Positions 7,264 to 14,338 of a stretch of 22,732 nucleotides of DNA are shown here, piece by piece. Within the stretch, counting starts at the first letter, position 1, and every line of letters starts with the position of its first letter. The position numbers were made by a program, and so were the translations under genes. Source of the stretch: JBGPRB01 sp964422155. Lineage in GTDB: Bacteria > Chloroflexota > Dehalococcoidia > Dehalococcoidales > RBG-16-60-22. Under the pieces are notes generated by a model. It made no database searches, was not told where the DNA came from, and was given only the letters and a program-made list of their open reading frames with translations. The stretch lies in contig CAYQZZ010000034.1 in the NCBI GenBank assembly GCA_964422155.1, positions 1-22,732 on the forward strand. Direction: 5' to 3'.

Positions 7264-7683
7264 GTGGAAGTAGAGTGGTTAATACTAGCTGATTCTGCAC
7301 AGGTAATCGCTAATAAGTTATATCTTCTCGGTGGAGGTTGGGATAGACTCACAGTCAACAAGGGGTTCCCCTTTGACCAACATTGCGCAATTGCCGTCTC
7401 AGTGAAAGTTCCGTGGAATGAGACAAACCAAAGGCACACATTCGAAATTGAAGTTTTAAGCGAGGATCAGAATACCGAAGAGCCAAAGAGTATCGCTAAG
7501 ATACAAGGGCAATTCGAAGTAGGCAGACCTGTAGGAATTCCAATTGGTCAGGAGCAAAGAATACAATTAGCAATTGATATGGGATTAAAGATAGATTGTC
7601 CTGGAACAAAACAGATTGCTGCTAGTATTGACGGAACAAAATTGAAACAATTACTTTTCTTTGTTGTGTCAACGCAAAAGTAG
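7264..7683 (+). CDS. DUF6941-like protein
   Basis: The product is 139 aa. The N-terminus VEWLILADSAQVIANKLYLL followed by GGGWDRL is characteristic of the DUF6941 family, small proteins of unknown function found in Chloroflexota and other phyla. The rest alternates strands, with a central VPWNETNQRHTFEIEVL segment and a GRPVGIPIGQEQRIQLAIDM segment suggesting a beta-sandwich. There is no signal peptide or membrane segment. The start is GTG at 7264, with GGAG 8 nt upstream. It is divergent from the toxin-antitoxin pair and shares its low GC content. Confidence 0.7.
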   Translation: MEVEWLILADSAQVIANKLYLLGGGWDRLTVNKGFPFDQHCAIAVSVKVPWNETNQRHTFEIEVLSEDQNTEEPKSIAKIQGQFEVGRPVGIPIGQEQRIQLAIDMGLKIDCPGTKQIAASIDGTKLKQLLFFVVSTQK

Positions 7684-7698
7684 TTCTTAGTGGTAATG

Positions 7699-8811
7699 TT
7701 ATTCATTGACTATGATTATCCTCCCCTCCACCACGATATCCTCCCCGCTCCTATATACCCTATCAAAAGACAGCTTTAAAGCCTTACTTACGTCCGTGAT
7801 ATTAAGCTCACCAACGGCGTCGGTGCCTTTGCCCATTATTTTCGGGGCGATAATAGCTACCAGCTTATCTACAAGGTGCAGTCGCAAAAAAGAGGTAATC
7901 GTCTCTGCCCCTCCCTCTACCAGAACGGAAGAAATCTGCCGCTGACCAAGCGTTTTCAGCAGTTGTGTGAGGTCTACCCTGCCCTGTTTATCCGGCGGTA
8001 CAATTAACACTTCTATTCCCATGCGGTGCAGGGCGGCCAGCTTTTTCTTGTCGGCGGCGGGGGTGGCGGCTACTAAAGTACGGGCGGCTTCTTGCTTGGT
8101 CAGCACTTTAGCATCGAGGGGGATTCTCAGCCTGGAGTCCAGAACAATGCGGGTGGGATTTCTTCCTTTGACCAGTCGCACGGTAAGCTCGGGGTTATCC
8201 GCCAGCACGGTGCCCGCACCAACCAGGATAGCGTCGTGGTGAGAACGCAGCTTGTGCGCCAGCTTTAAAGATTCCGGCGAGCTTATCCAGCGGGAGCTGC
8301 CTTGAGCGGTGGCGATTCTCCCATCGAGAGTCTGGGCGAATTTCACGGTGACGAAAGGCATGCCGGTGGTAGTGTACTTGAGGTAGGCTTCATTCAGAGA
8401 GCGGCATTCCTTTTCCAGTATCCCTACCCCGGTCTCAATGCCGTGTTGCGTCAATATCTCAACGCTTTTACCCCTCATTTCCGGGAACGGGTCCAGCATC
8501 CCGATGACCACTTTACCGATTCTGTTCTTGATAATGGCGTCCGTGCAGGGGGGCGTCTTGCCCCAGTGGCGGCAGGGCTCCAGGGTAACGTACATCGTGG
8601 CCCCGCTAACGTCCTCCGTGGCGTTTTTAAACGCATTAATTTCGGCATGGTCGCCGCCGAAAGATTGATGATATCCCTGCCCGATGATGCGGCCTTCCTT
8701 AACGATTACGGCCCCTACCATGGGGTTCGGGCTGGTCTTCCCCAGTCCTTTACGTGCCAGCCTTAGAGCCTGCCGCATGTATTTTTCGTCGGACGATAAT
8801 GAAGTCTTCAT
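7699..8811 (-). CDS. ribD: Bifunctional riboflavin biosynthesis deaminase/reductase RibD
   Basis: The 370-aa product performs two steps of riboflavin synthesis: deamination of the pyrimidinone ribosylamine phosphate, then NADPH-dependent reduction of the ribose. The deaminase domain (about 10-145) has the zinc site HAE at 55-57 and PCRHWGKTPPC at 79-89 (C80, C89). The reductase domain (about 150-370) begins FVTVKFAQTLDGRIA and includes GAGTVLADNPELTVR and LVEGGAETITSFL. The length is standard. It stands alone here, without ribE, ribBA or ribH, and no FMN riboswitch is visible upstream. A promoter lies at 8838-8867. It converges on the DUF6941 gene with a 15-bp gap. Confidence 0.94.
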   Translation of the reverse strand: MKTSLSSDEKYMRQALRLARKGLGKTSPNPMVGAVIVKEGRIIGQGYHQSFGGDHAEINAFKNATEDVSGATMYVTLEPCRHWGKTPPCTDAIIKNRIGKVVIGMLDPFPEMRGKSVEILTQHGIETGVGILEKECRSLNEAYLKYTTTGMPFVTVKFAQTLDGRIATAQGSSRWISSPESLKLAHKLRSHHDAILVGAGTVLADNPELTVRLVKGRNPTRIVLDSRLRIPLDAKVLTKQEAARTLVAATPAADKKKLAALHRMGIEVLIVPPDKQGRVDLTQLLKTLGQRQISSVLVEGGAETITSFLRLHLVDKLVAIIAPKIMGKGTDAVGELNITDVSKALKLSFDRVYRSGEDIVVEGRIIIVNE

Positions 8812-8837
8812 TACAGTGTCCCGGTGGGGTGTCTGCT

Positions 8838-8867
8838 ATTATAGCCTAAAGCCATGGCCTTTCACAA
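8838..8867 (-). promoter_or_regulatory. Candidate promoter of ribD
   Basis: On the minus strand TTGTGA (8862-8867) is separated by 18 nt from a perfect TATAAT (8838-8843), about 27 nt upstream of the ribD start. Confidence 0.5.
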
Positions 8868-8893
8868 AGTAGTCGATAAAATTTATATAAAGT

Positions 8894-8972
8894 CCCTCTC
8901 CCTTGATGGGAGAGGGAAAGGTGAGGGTGACCATCCCCCTCACTCTGATTCTCTCCCACGTCGGGGAGAGAG
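8894..8972. repeat. Intergenic palindromic repeat (REP-like)
   Basis: Three stem-loops follow one another. CCCTCTCCC-TTGAT-GGGAGAGGG spans 8894-8916. GTGAGGG (8921-8927) pairs with CCCTCAC (8937-8943). CTCTCCC (8951-8957) pairs with GGGGAGAG (8963-8970). The first and third stems are also related to each other. Similar CCCTCTCCC...GGGAGAGGG elements are common dispersed repeats in bacterial genomes. It lies between ribD and tRNA-Lys and is not coding. Confidence 0.65.
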
Positions 8973-9038
8973 GATTGCTGGGAGGTTGCACCAGCGAGAT
9001 TGATTTGATAGAATTAAAAGCTGGAATCCCATTTTCAC

Positions 9039-9111
9039 GGGCCGTTAGCTCAGTTGGTAGAGCAGTGGACTTTTAATCCATTGGTCGCAGGTTCGAATCC
9101 TGCACGGCCTA
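9039..9111 (+). tRNA. tRNA-Lys (anticodon TTT)
   Basis: A full cloverleaf of 73 nt without encoded CCA. The acceptor arm GGGCCGT pairs with ACGGCCT, the terminal pair being G-U, and the discriminator is A. The D arm is GCTC-AGTTGGTA-GAGC. The anticodon arm GTGGA/TCCAT has loop CTTTTAA with anticodon TTT at 9072-9074. The T arm is GCAGG-TTCGAAT-CCTGC. The TTT anticodon reads lysine codons AAA and AAG. Confidence 0.95.
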
Positions 9112-9190
9112 CTGCAGCCCTCTATAAAAAGCCCCCCGACCATGCATTCCCCAGACCGCTCCTCGAAAGCTATTTTTCAAGGCTATTCCC

Positions 9191-9628
9191 TTAAAGGTAC
9201 TTTTTCCCCATGCCAGCGGTAAAGTGGAACATAGGCTTGTATATCCTTCTGATGTTTATCGGCCCATGCACTATTCCCGCCGGTATAAACGCTATAAAGC
9301 TTCTATCGATAATGTTCTGCTTGCCGTCTATCCAGAATTCTATTTCCCCGTTGAGGTTGTAAGGGTTTTTAGGGTCAGTGCCCACCCAGGCGATGGTCTC
9401 ATCGAATTCATGGCTGTGCGCCTTAATGGTGCGGGTCTCGTCTGCTTTCTCCGGCCATTTACCCGGGAAGAACCATGCCGTTTCCATGTAGAACGCCCCC
9501 TTGATTACATCACCATCCAGGGAAAGAAGACGCCTCGCCTCGTTATCCCCGAAGGTGGGCGACCACGGCGCGCCCCCCACTACGTCTTTAAGCTCCGTAA
9601 CGAAGTATTTCTTGTCCCACTTAGCCAT
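9191..9628 (-). CDS. Small cupin-fold protein
   Basis: The product is 145 aa with one cupin domain. Likely metal ligands are H71 and H73 in AHSHEFDE, E77, and H121 in PAGIVHGP. The phrase NPYNLNGEIEFWIDGKQNII matches the other cupins here. The function is unknown; such domains serve as dioxygenases, isomerases or simple binding proteins. It is the last gene of the operon with the duplicated cupin (2-nt gap) and the OYE-type flavoprotein, suggesting that they act on one substrate or pathway. The start ATG has a GGAGAAAAAT-like site upstream, inside the end of the preceding gene. Confidence 0.75.
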   Translation of the reverse strand: MAKWDKKYFVTELKDVVGGAPWSPTFGDNEARRLLSLDGDVIKGAFYMETAWFFPGKWPEKADETRTIKAHSHEFDETIAWVGTDPKNPYNLNGEIEFWIDGKQNIIDRSFIAFIPAGIVHGPINIRRIYKPMFHFTAGMGKKYL

Positions 9629-9630
9629 TT

Positions 9631-10572
9631 CTATTTTTCTCCTTTCCTTTTTCTATGTCCTCCCGGGTCGGCCTCAGCCAGGGTGCCCGCACCGGGCATT
9701 ATCGCCATCTCTAAATGCGGACGGGAAAATTTCTTCCAGACCAGCGGACCGTGCTTGACATTTTTAGGCACGAAAAGCGCGGAGGTTTTATCGATTTTTA
9801 TCGGTTTACCGTCCACGTAGAAGTCTATTTCTCCCCCCAAATCTTCGGGGTTTTTATAATCGTTACCGAAATGCATCACAATCTCCTCGTAATCGTGAAC
9901 GTGTTCGAAGATATGGGGATTGGGGTCAGGCATATCCAGGACCCAGCCGCCTTCAACATAGATATTACTACCCGGGACGAGGTTGTTATTCATCAGCGTC
10001 ATCGATGAGGGGCCCTGGCGGCCTTTTACCGGCGTGCCGGCGACTACCTCATAAGCGGGCTTTCTCACCAGATATTTTTCATAGCTGACGCCGCTTTTTT
10101 GTTTAACCAGTGCTTTTTTAGCTTCCGCCCCATTCATGTCTACCCAGCCTTCCCGCATGCTGCCGGTGCCCAGCGTTATCGTCATCTGGATATGCGGTTT
10201 CTGGAATTTTTTCCAGGTCAGCGGACCATGCTTTAACCATTTAGGCACGAAGATGGCTGATGTCGTGTTAAAAGTGAGTGCCTGGCCGCCAACGTAATTC
10301 TCTATTTCAGCGCCGAGGACTTCAGGGTTATTGCCGTCCATGCCGAGGTGCAGGATGATTTCATCGAATCTATGCATGTGCTCAGGAGTGTGCGGATTGG
10401 GTTCAGGTATACCCCAGACCCAGCCAAGTTCAATATAATACTTCACCTCGGGCACCTGAGCGCTGCTCATATAGGTCATGGAGGGATTGTGGCGATTCTT
10501 AAGCTCATACCTGGGGCCAGCCTCACGAATCGGCTTCTTGACAAGATTTTTTTCGTAATTGATAACAGGCAT
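9631..10572 (-). CDS. Duplicated (bicupin) protein
   Basis: The product is 313 aa, made of two tandem copies of the cupin unit. Copy 1 (about 5-145) has H65 and H67 in EHMHRFDE, E71 and H115 in VPKWLKHGP. Copy 2 (about 163-300) has H224 and H226 in EHVHDYEE, E230 and H274 in VPKNVKHGP. Both copies open with a YEKxLVxKPxxE motif and share PNPH, an LGxEI strand and a T-S-A-x-F-V-P strand, so an internal duplication is clear. All ligand positions are kept in both. The C-terminus is basic (GGHRKRKGEK). It lies between the OYE-like gene (38-nt gap) and the single cupin (2-nt gap). The substrate is unknown. Confidence 0.78.
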   Translation of the reverse strand: MPVINYEKNLVKKPIREAGPRYELKNRHNPSMTYMSSAQVPEVKYYIELGWVWGIPEPNPHTPEHMHRFDEIILHLGMDGNNPEVLGAEIENYVGGQALTFNTTSAIFVPKWLKHGPLTWKKFQKPHIQMTITLGTGSMREGWVDMNGAEAKKALVKQKSGVSYEKYLVRKPAYEVVAGTPVKGRQGPSSMTLMNNNLVPGSNIYVEGGWVLDMPDPNPHIFEHVHDYEEIVMHFGNDYKNPEDLGGEIDFYVDGKPIKIDKTSALFVPKNVKHGPLVWKKFSRPHLEMAIMPGAGTLAEADPGGHRKRKGEK

Positions 10573-10610
10573 TTTCTCCCACTCTCCTCTCTAAAAAATA
10601 TCAACCAGTG

Positions 10611-12701
10611 TTAAACGCCGCGAGCCACCTCCATACCGGCACTGATAGCATCTGCTATCAGTAGAGGTTCTTTGCAATCACCTATGGCATACACTTCCGG
10701 CACCCTCCCCTTGAGGCTTTCGTACAAAGCGGTATCGGGCGTTAACGGCAGGGCGGGTATGATGGTATCAGTTTCGATGGTTTGCTTTTGCCCTTCCTTA
10801 TTGATAATCGTCAGCCCTTTCTCCGTTATCTCCACGTATTCTTTGACACCGCCTATCATGACAACGCCTTTTTTGCGGAACCACCTGAAAAGGTATGCCT
10901 GGAGAACATCTACCATCCCTTTCCCAATAGTTTCGGACTTGTCCACGATGGTAACCTTTCTGCCCCGCCAGGCGAGGAACTCGCCCAACTCGCAGCCCTG
11001 TATATCACCGCCGATGATAACCACCCTTTTCCCGATGGGTAAATAGAATTTTGTCAGCCATCTCAAGACGCCTGGCCCCAGAAATCTCAGGAGAGCCTTA
11101 AGCCTGCGGTGTAAATCGCCGCCAATAACCACATTGGGCCTATCTATGCCGGTTATTTGTGGAGTGGCAGGCAGGCCGCCGGTGGCCAGGATTACTGCAT
11201 CCGGCTTAAGCTGCTCGATTACGGATAGATTCACTTCTCTCCCCAGATTAATCTTGGTGCCGAGCTTGTTAAGCTGGCGCTCCAGGTAGCGTACCATGGC
11301 GGGCAGGTCTTCGAGGTTCGTTCCCTTGACTATGGTCGCCACAGGAAGCAGACCGCCCAGTTTGTTCGCCTTCTCAAAAAGCGTTACATCGTGTCCCCGC
11401 AACGCTACCACGCGGGCTGCCTCCATGCCGGCCGGTCCACCGCCTACCACCACAACTTTTTTCTTCTTATCCGCTTTTTCAATGATATTATATGGCTTCC
11501 CCATAAAGGCGTTTATGCGGCACCGCCGGCTGCCCAGGCAGTTCTCGCAGGCTGTACAGGGGGCGATATCGTCCAATCTTCCTGAGGCAACCTTGTTGGG
11601 CAGGTCCGGGTCGGCCTGCAGGCGCCGGGTCATACCGATGAAGTCTACCTTACCCTCCCGCAGGATTTTCTCCCCCATCTCGGGGTCGAGTCCGCCCACG
11701 GTCATGACCGGGATGGATACGACCTTTTTTATTCCCGCCGCCAGGTTCACATTAGCTCCTGCCCCGCGATGGCTCCTGTTATATTCGCTAGGGAAGGCTT
11801 TCAGGGGGATGGGGGGCTCCGGATAGAAAAATACGTCCGTGAGATACGCGCCGACGTGATACCCCAGCCAGTGACTCCGGACATGGATAGCGTTGGCACC
11901 GGCTTCCTGTAATAATTTTGCTATCCCCCGACTGTCCTCAGCCGTCAGGCACTTATCATTTTCTATGCCGACAATCTGGCCGATTTCGATACCATTAATA
12001 CAGACGGAGACCGGGAAATCCTGCCCCAGGCGCTTTTTAATTTCCCGTATGATATTGACCACAATCCTGGCCCGGTTTTCCAGGCTCCCGCCGTAAGCGT
12101 CCTGCCGCCTGTTCCAGAAAGGAGAGAGGAAGTTGTGCAGCAGGTGACTGCTGGCGGCATTGATGTCCACGCCCTGAAATCCCGCCTTTTCCGCCCGTAC
12201 TGCCGCGCTGGCGAACTTATCAATAATTTCCTCGATTTCAGGGATGGTGAGCACCCGCGGCATCTCATTGTGAAAATCGTTTTCCGACTTCATGGTAACT
12301 GCCGAAGAGGCGATGGGTTGGCCATCGTAAAAGGGTACCATTCCAAGGAGAGCCCTCTGCCAGGGGCCGTCATGGTTCATCTGCATGAAGGTAGGGCAGC
12401 CGTGTTTGCGGATGACCCGGGTCAATTCACTGAGACCCTGGATGTATTTATCATCGTCGATACGATAGCGCTGCTGCCAGCGCGCGCCCAGAGGGTAGTC
12501 AACCGTGGGAGATTCTACTATCAAAAGACCGACACCGCCTCTGGCCAGCGATTCGTAGTAGGCCTTGGTAGCTTCGTTCATGTGGAGTTCGTCCTGGTGC
12601 CACATGAACGTCCCGGCGCCCGTTTTGACCATTCGGTTCCTGGTCTTTACCGACCCGATATACCCCGGTTCGAGGAGTTTCTCAAATTTTTTATTGCCCA
12701 T
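10611..12701 (-). CDS. NADH:flavin oxidoreductase / 2,4-dienoyl-CoA reductase-like flavoprotein
   Basis: The product is 696 aa with the three-part design of bacterial 2,4-dienoyl-CoA reductase, trimethylamine dehydrogenase and BaiCD-like enoate reductases. An FMN-binding OYE barrel spans about 1-375 (RNRMVKTGAG, NHDGPW, FLSPFWNRRQDAYGGSLENR at 191-210). An iron-sulfur cluster loop has C382, C385, C388 and C394. An FAD/NAD(P)-binding region starts at VVGGGPAGMEAARV (about 418) and contains a second dinucleotide fold (VVIIGGDIQGCELGEFLAWR). It probably reduces an activated C=C bond under anaerobic conditions. The cysteine spacing, C-x2-C-x2-C-x5-C, is more compact than the usual C-x2-C-x3-C-x11-C. 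It is the first gene of an operon with two cupins. A TATAAT lies upstream at 12745-12750 (minus strand), and AGGAG precedes the start. Confidence 0.85.
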   Translation of the reverse strand: MGNKKFEKLLEPGYIGSVKTRNRMVKTGAGTFMWHQDELHMNEATKAYYESLARGGVGLLIVESPTVDYPLGARWQQRYRIDDDKYIQGLSELTRVIRKHGCPTFMQMNHDGPWQRALLGMVPFYDGQPIASSAVTMKSENDFHNEMPRVLTIPEIEEIIDKFASAAVRAEKAGFQGVDINAASSHLLHNFLSPFWNRRQDAYGGSLENRARIVVNIIREIKKRLGQDFPVSVCINGIEIGQIVGIENDKCLTAEDSRGIAKLLQEAGANAIHVRSHWLGYHVGAYLTDVFFYPEPPIPLKAFPSEYNRSHRGAGANVNLAAGIKKVVSIPVMTVGGLDPEMGEKILREGKVDFIGMTRRLQADPDLPNKVASGRLDDIAPCTACENCLGSRRCRINAFMGKPYNIIEKADKKKKVVVVGGGPAGMEAARVVALRGHDVTLFEKANKLGGLLPVATIVKGTNLEDLPAMVRYLERQLNKLGTKINLGREVNLSVIEQLKPDAVILATGGLPATPQITGIDRPNVVIGGDLHRRLKALLRFLGPGVLRWLTKFYLPIGKRVVIIGGDIQGCELGEFLAWRGRKVTIVDKSETIGKGMVDVLQAYLFRWFRKKGVVMIGGVKEYVEITEKGLTIINKEGQKQTIETDTIIPALPLTPDTALYESLKGRVPEVYAIGDCKEPLLIADAISAGMEVARGV

Positions 12702-12820
12702 GGCTCTTTTCTCTCCTGTGAGCTAATTTTCGTTTTCGGTTTATATTATAAATTTTCGCTGCTTTTAACACATAAATTAGCACAAATCCACTATTTAAAT
12801 CTACCTGGAGAGTATATATT

Positions 12821-12927
12821 TGTCATTCTGAAAGAGTCCCGACTCAGTCGGGGCGATTGAAGAATCCGTCCTTTATGTGAATGATTACGGATTTTTCGTC
12901 CCGATTATATCGGGACTCAGAATGACA
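12821..12927. repeat. TGTCATTC-ended hairpin element, copy 1
   Basis: In the 332-bp gap between the OYE-like gene and the flavodoxin-like gene, TGTCATTCTGA (12821-12831) and its exact inverse TCAGAATGACA (12917-12927) bound a 107-bp element. Inside are further inverted parts: GAGTCCCGA against TCGGGACTC, and AATCCGT against ACGGATT. It resembles copies at 15607-15688 and 21513-21593. It carries no gene. The rest of the gap is AT-rich and holds the -10-like TATAAT of the OYE operon. Confidence 0.75.
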
Positions 12928-13033
12928 TGGTATCAATTTTAAAAGCTCTCGTTTTGTGCTCCTTGAATCAAAAGGGACTGGTTTTAGCCAATCCCATTTA
13001 AAATTATCTTTCTTTGTTAGAAAAAAGCCCGTT

Positions 13034-13636
13034 TTAGCGTGGCGGCGGAGCGAAGAGCGGCCCAGAAGTCGGTTTGGTAGCCAGCCATTTGCCGGTAAGC
13101 TCAAGCATGGGCAGCTTGGTCTCGATGTTCTGACGGCGCACCGGTATCATATCGACAACGTCAAAACCGCATGTCTGCAGGACACGTTCCAGGCTGGCGG
13201 CGCAGGACACCGTGCCGTTACCGCTACCCCCCGCATAGCACAAACCGATAGCCGGCGTGCCTCCAGCAGATGGGAAGGGTCCTGGAGGTCCGGAACCTGG
13301 CCTCATAAAGCGCGTCCGGCGGTATCGGTCAAGGAAGCATCGCATGCTATCACTGAGGTCGCCGAAGTAAACCGGATTCGCAAAAACGAGGACATCCGCC
13401 GCTTTTACCTTCTCCTCTATCGAAGCAAAATCGTCCTCGATGACACAGCGTCCCTCTTTGCGGCAGAGTCCCCAGCCATCGGGGTCGCACTGCCGGCATC
13501 GTTCGAGTTTGAGCTCGGTCAGAAAGAGCAACTCGGACTTTCCTTTAGCCGCGGTAATGCCTTTGCGGATAGCGTTGATGGCCCGGGCGGTCTGCCCTTC
13601 ACGGTTCCGGCTTCCTGATAATATTAAAATCTGCAT
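13034..13636 (-). CDS. Flavodoxin-fold NAD(P)H-dependent oxidoreductase
   Basis: The product is 200 aa of the FMN reductase / iron-sulfur flavoprotein family. The FMN phosphate loop SGSRNREGQTA is at residues 7-17. The ADVLVFANPVYFGDLSDSMR segment is the typical flavin-binding middle region. Four cysteines (C47, C50, C58, C64) lie in CRQCDPDGWGLCRKEGRC and could hold a metal or cluster, as in related multimeric flavodoxin WrbA-like proteins. The start ATG has GGAGGT 5 nt upstream. It lies 332 bp upstream of the OYE operon in the same orientation, separated by the repeat, so it may be a separate unit. It probably shuttles electrons, but the partner is unknown. Confidence 0.8.
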   Translation of the reverse strand: MQILILSGSRNREGQTARAINAIRKGITAAKGKSELLFLTELKLERCRQCDPDGWGLCRKEGRCVIEDDFASIEEKVKAADVLVFANPVYFGDLSDSMRCFLDRYRRTRFMRPGSGPPGPFPSAGGTPAIGLCYAGGSGNGTVSCAASLERVLQTCGFDVVDMIPVRRQNIETKLPMLELTGKWLATKPTSGPLFAPPPR

Positions 13637-13694
13637 ATCTTACCTCCAGTAATTGTTTTTAAAGGGGTATCCGTCAATAATTATAGCACTTTGC

Positions 13695-14012
13695 TTATTG
13701 CTCCATACCTAGAGCGAACTGAATAGCCGCGTCAATACCCTTGAGCTTCTTAACGCTACACACGGCAAGACGGCTGCGAAGGCAGTCCTTCGGGATAGTG
13801 GTAATGGTATCCAGATTAGCGACGCAATCTTGCGGCAGGCCATCCTCAGCCCCCAGGGGGACTTCAGAAGGGATGCCCCGGATGCGAGTGGTAACCGGCG
13901 CCACAATAACCAGAGAGCGGACGCTATATGCCTCGTTACGGGAGAGAAGCAGCACCGGACGCCTTCCGGCCGGCGGCTCAAGTTCCGCCCACCATATCTC
14001 CCCTCCCCTCAC
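13695..14012 (-). CDS. PemK/MazF family toxin
   Basis: The product is 105 aa. RGGEIWWAELEPPAGRRPVL, then RNEAYSVRSLVIVAPVTTRI and the later NLDTITTIPK are the landmarks of MazF-type sequence-specific endoribonucleases; the first strand pair and the RRPVL arginine are kept. The start is a GTG that overlaps the antitoxin stop in GTGA (4 nt), so translation is coupled. The order antitoxin-toxin is the normal one. There is no sign of truncation. Confidence 0.88.
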   Translation of the reverse strand: MRGGEIWWAELEPPAGRRPVLLLSRNEAYSVRSLVIVAPVTTRIRGIPSEVPLGAEDGLPQDCVANLDTITTIPKDCLRSRLAVCSVKKLKGIDAAIQFALGMEQ

Positions 14013-14266
14013 TGCCAGGGCTCCTCAGACAGGACAGCACTAGCGGAACGGCGGGCGGCGGCAATTTCCTCTTCAGTCTCCGGCACCTGCTGATAAGCGC
14101 GTATATACTGTTCGCTCATTTCCCGCTCTTTCCGCTGTCGCAGCAGCAGTTCCACGGCACGGCGGAATATCTGACTGCGGCTTTCACCGCTTCCCTCTCT
14201 TTCTCTTTCTACAGCTTTAAGCACTTCCTCGGGAAGGCTGATGGCAATCTTGCTTGTTTTTGTCAT
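14009..14266 (-). CDS. Ribbon-helix-helix antitoxin of the MazF-type pair
   Basis: The product is 85 aa from the ATG at 14266, preferred over a GTG at 14275 because AAAGG lies 8 nt upstream. Residues 1-45 (KTSKIAISLPEEVLKAVERE, then SRSQIFRRAVELLLRQR) are a CopG/MazE-like ribbon-helix-helix DNA-binding domain. The acidic C-terminal tail (VPETEEEIAAARRS) would bind the toxin. It is the first gene of the pair. An 18-bp perfect palindrome overlaps its promoter, which is the expected arrangement for autorepression. Confidence 0.85.
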   Translation of the reverse strand: MTKTSKIAISLPEEVLKAVEREREGSGESRSQIFRRAVELLLRQRKEREMSEQYIRAYQQVPETEEEIAAARRSASAVLSEEPWQ

Positions 14267-14289
14267 AGTAGCCACCTTTTCATACTATT

Positions 14290-14307
14290 TTCATACTATA
14301 GTATGAA
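14290..14307. promoter_or_regulatory. Palindromic operator of the MazF-type toxin-antitoxin operon
   Basis: TTCATACTATAGTATGAA is a perfect 18-bp palindrome. A further half-site TCATACTA (14280-14287) precedes it, 11 bp from the same sequence at 14291-14298. This is typical of ribbon-helix-helix repressors binding side by side. Confidence 0.7.
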
Positions 14308-14328
14308 TTATAAAAGATATATTGTCAA
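14300..14328 (-). promoter_or_regulatory. Candidate promoter of the MazF-type operon
   Basis: On the minus strand TTGACA (14323-14328) is separated by 17 nt from CATACT (14300-14305), which lies inside the palindromic operator, so bound antitoxin would block the -10. Confidence 0.5.
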
Positions 14329-14338
14329 GCTCTAAGGG

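Noticed and set aside
8812..9038. FMN riboswitch before ribD
   Set aside because: The ribD leader after the predicted promoter is only about 30 nt. The structured sequence further up is a palindromic repeat upstream of the promoter.
9039..9111. tRNA-Sec (selC)
   Set aside because: The only tRNA in the window has anticodon TTT and ordinary arm lengths, so it is tRNA-Lys. selC must be elsewhere.
12135..12860. A 241-codon plus-strand frame opposite the start of the OYE-type gene
   Set aside because: Antisense to a conserved enzyme, low-complexity mixed composition, and it runs into the intergenic repeat.
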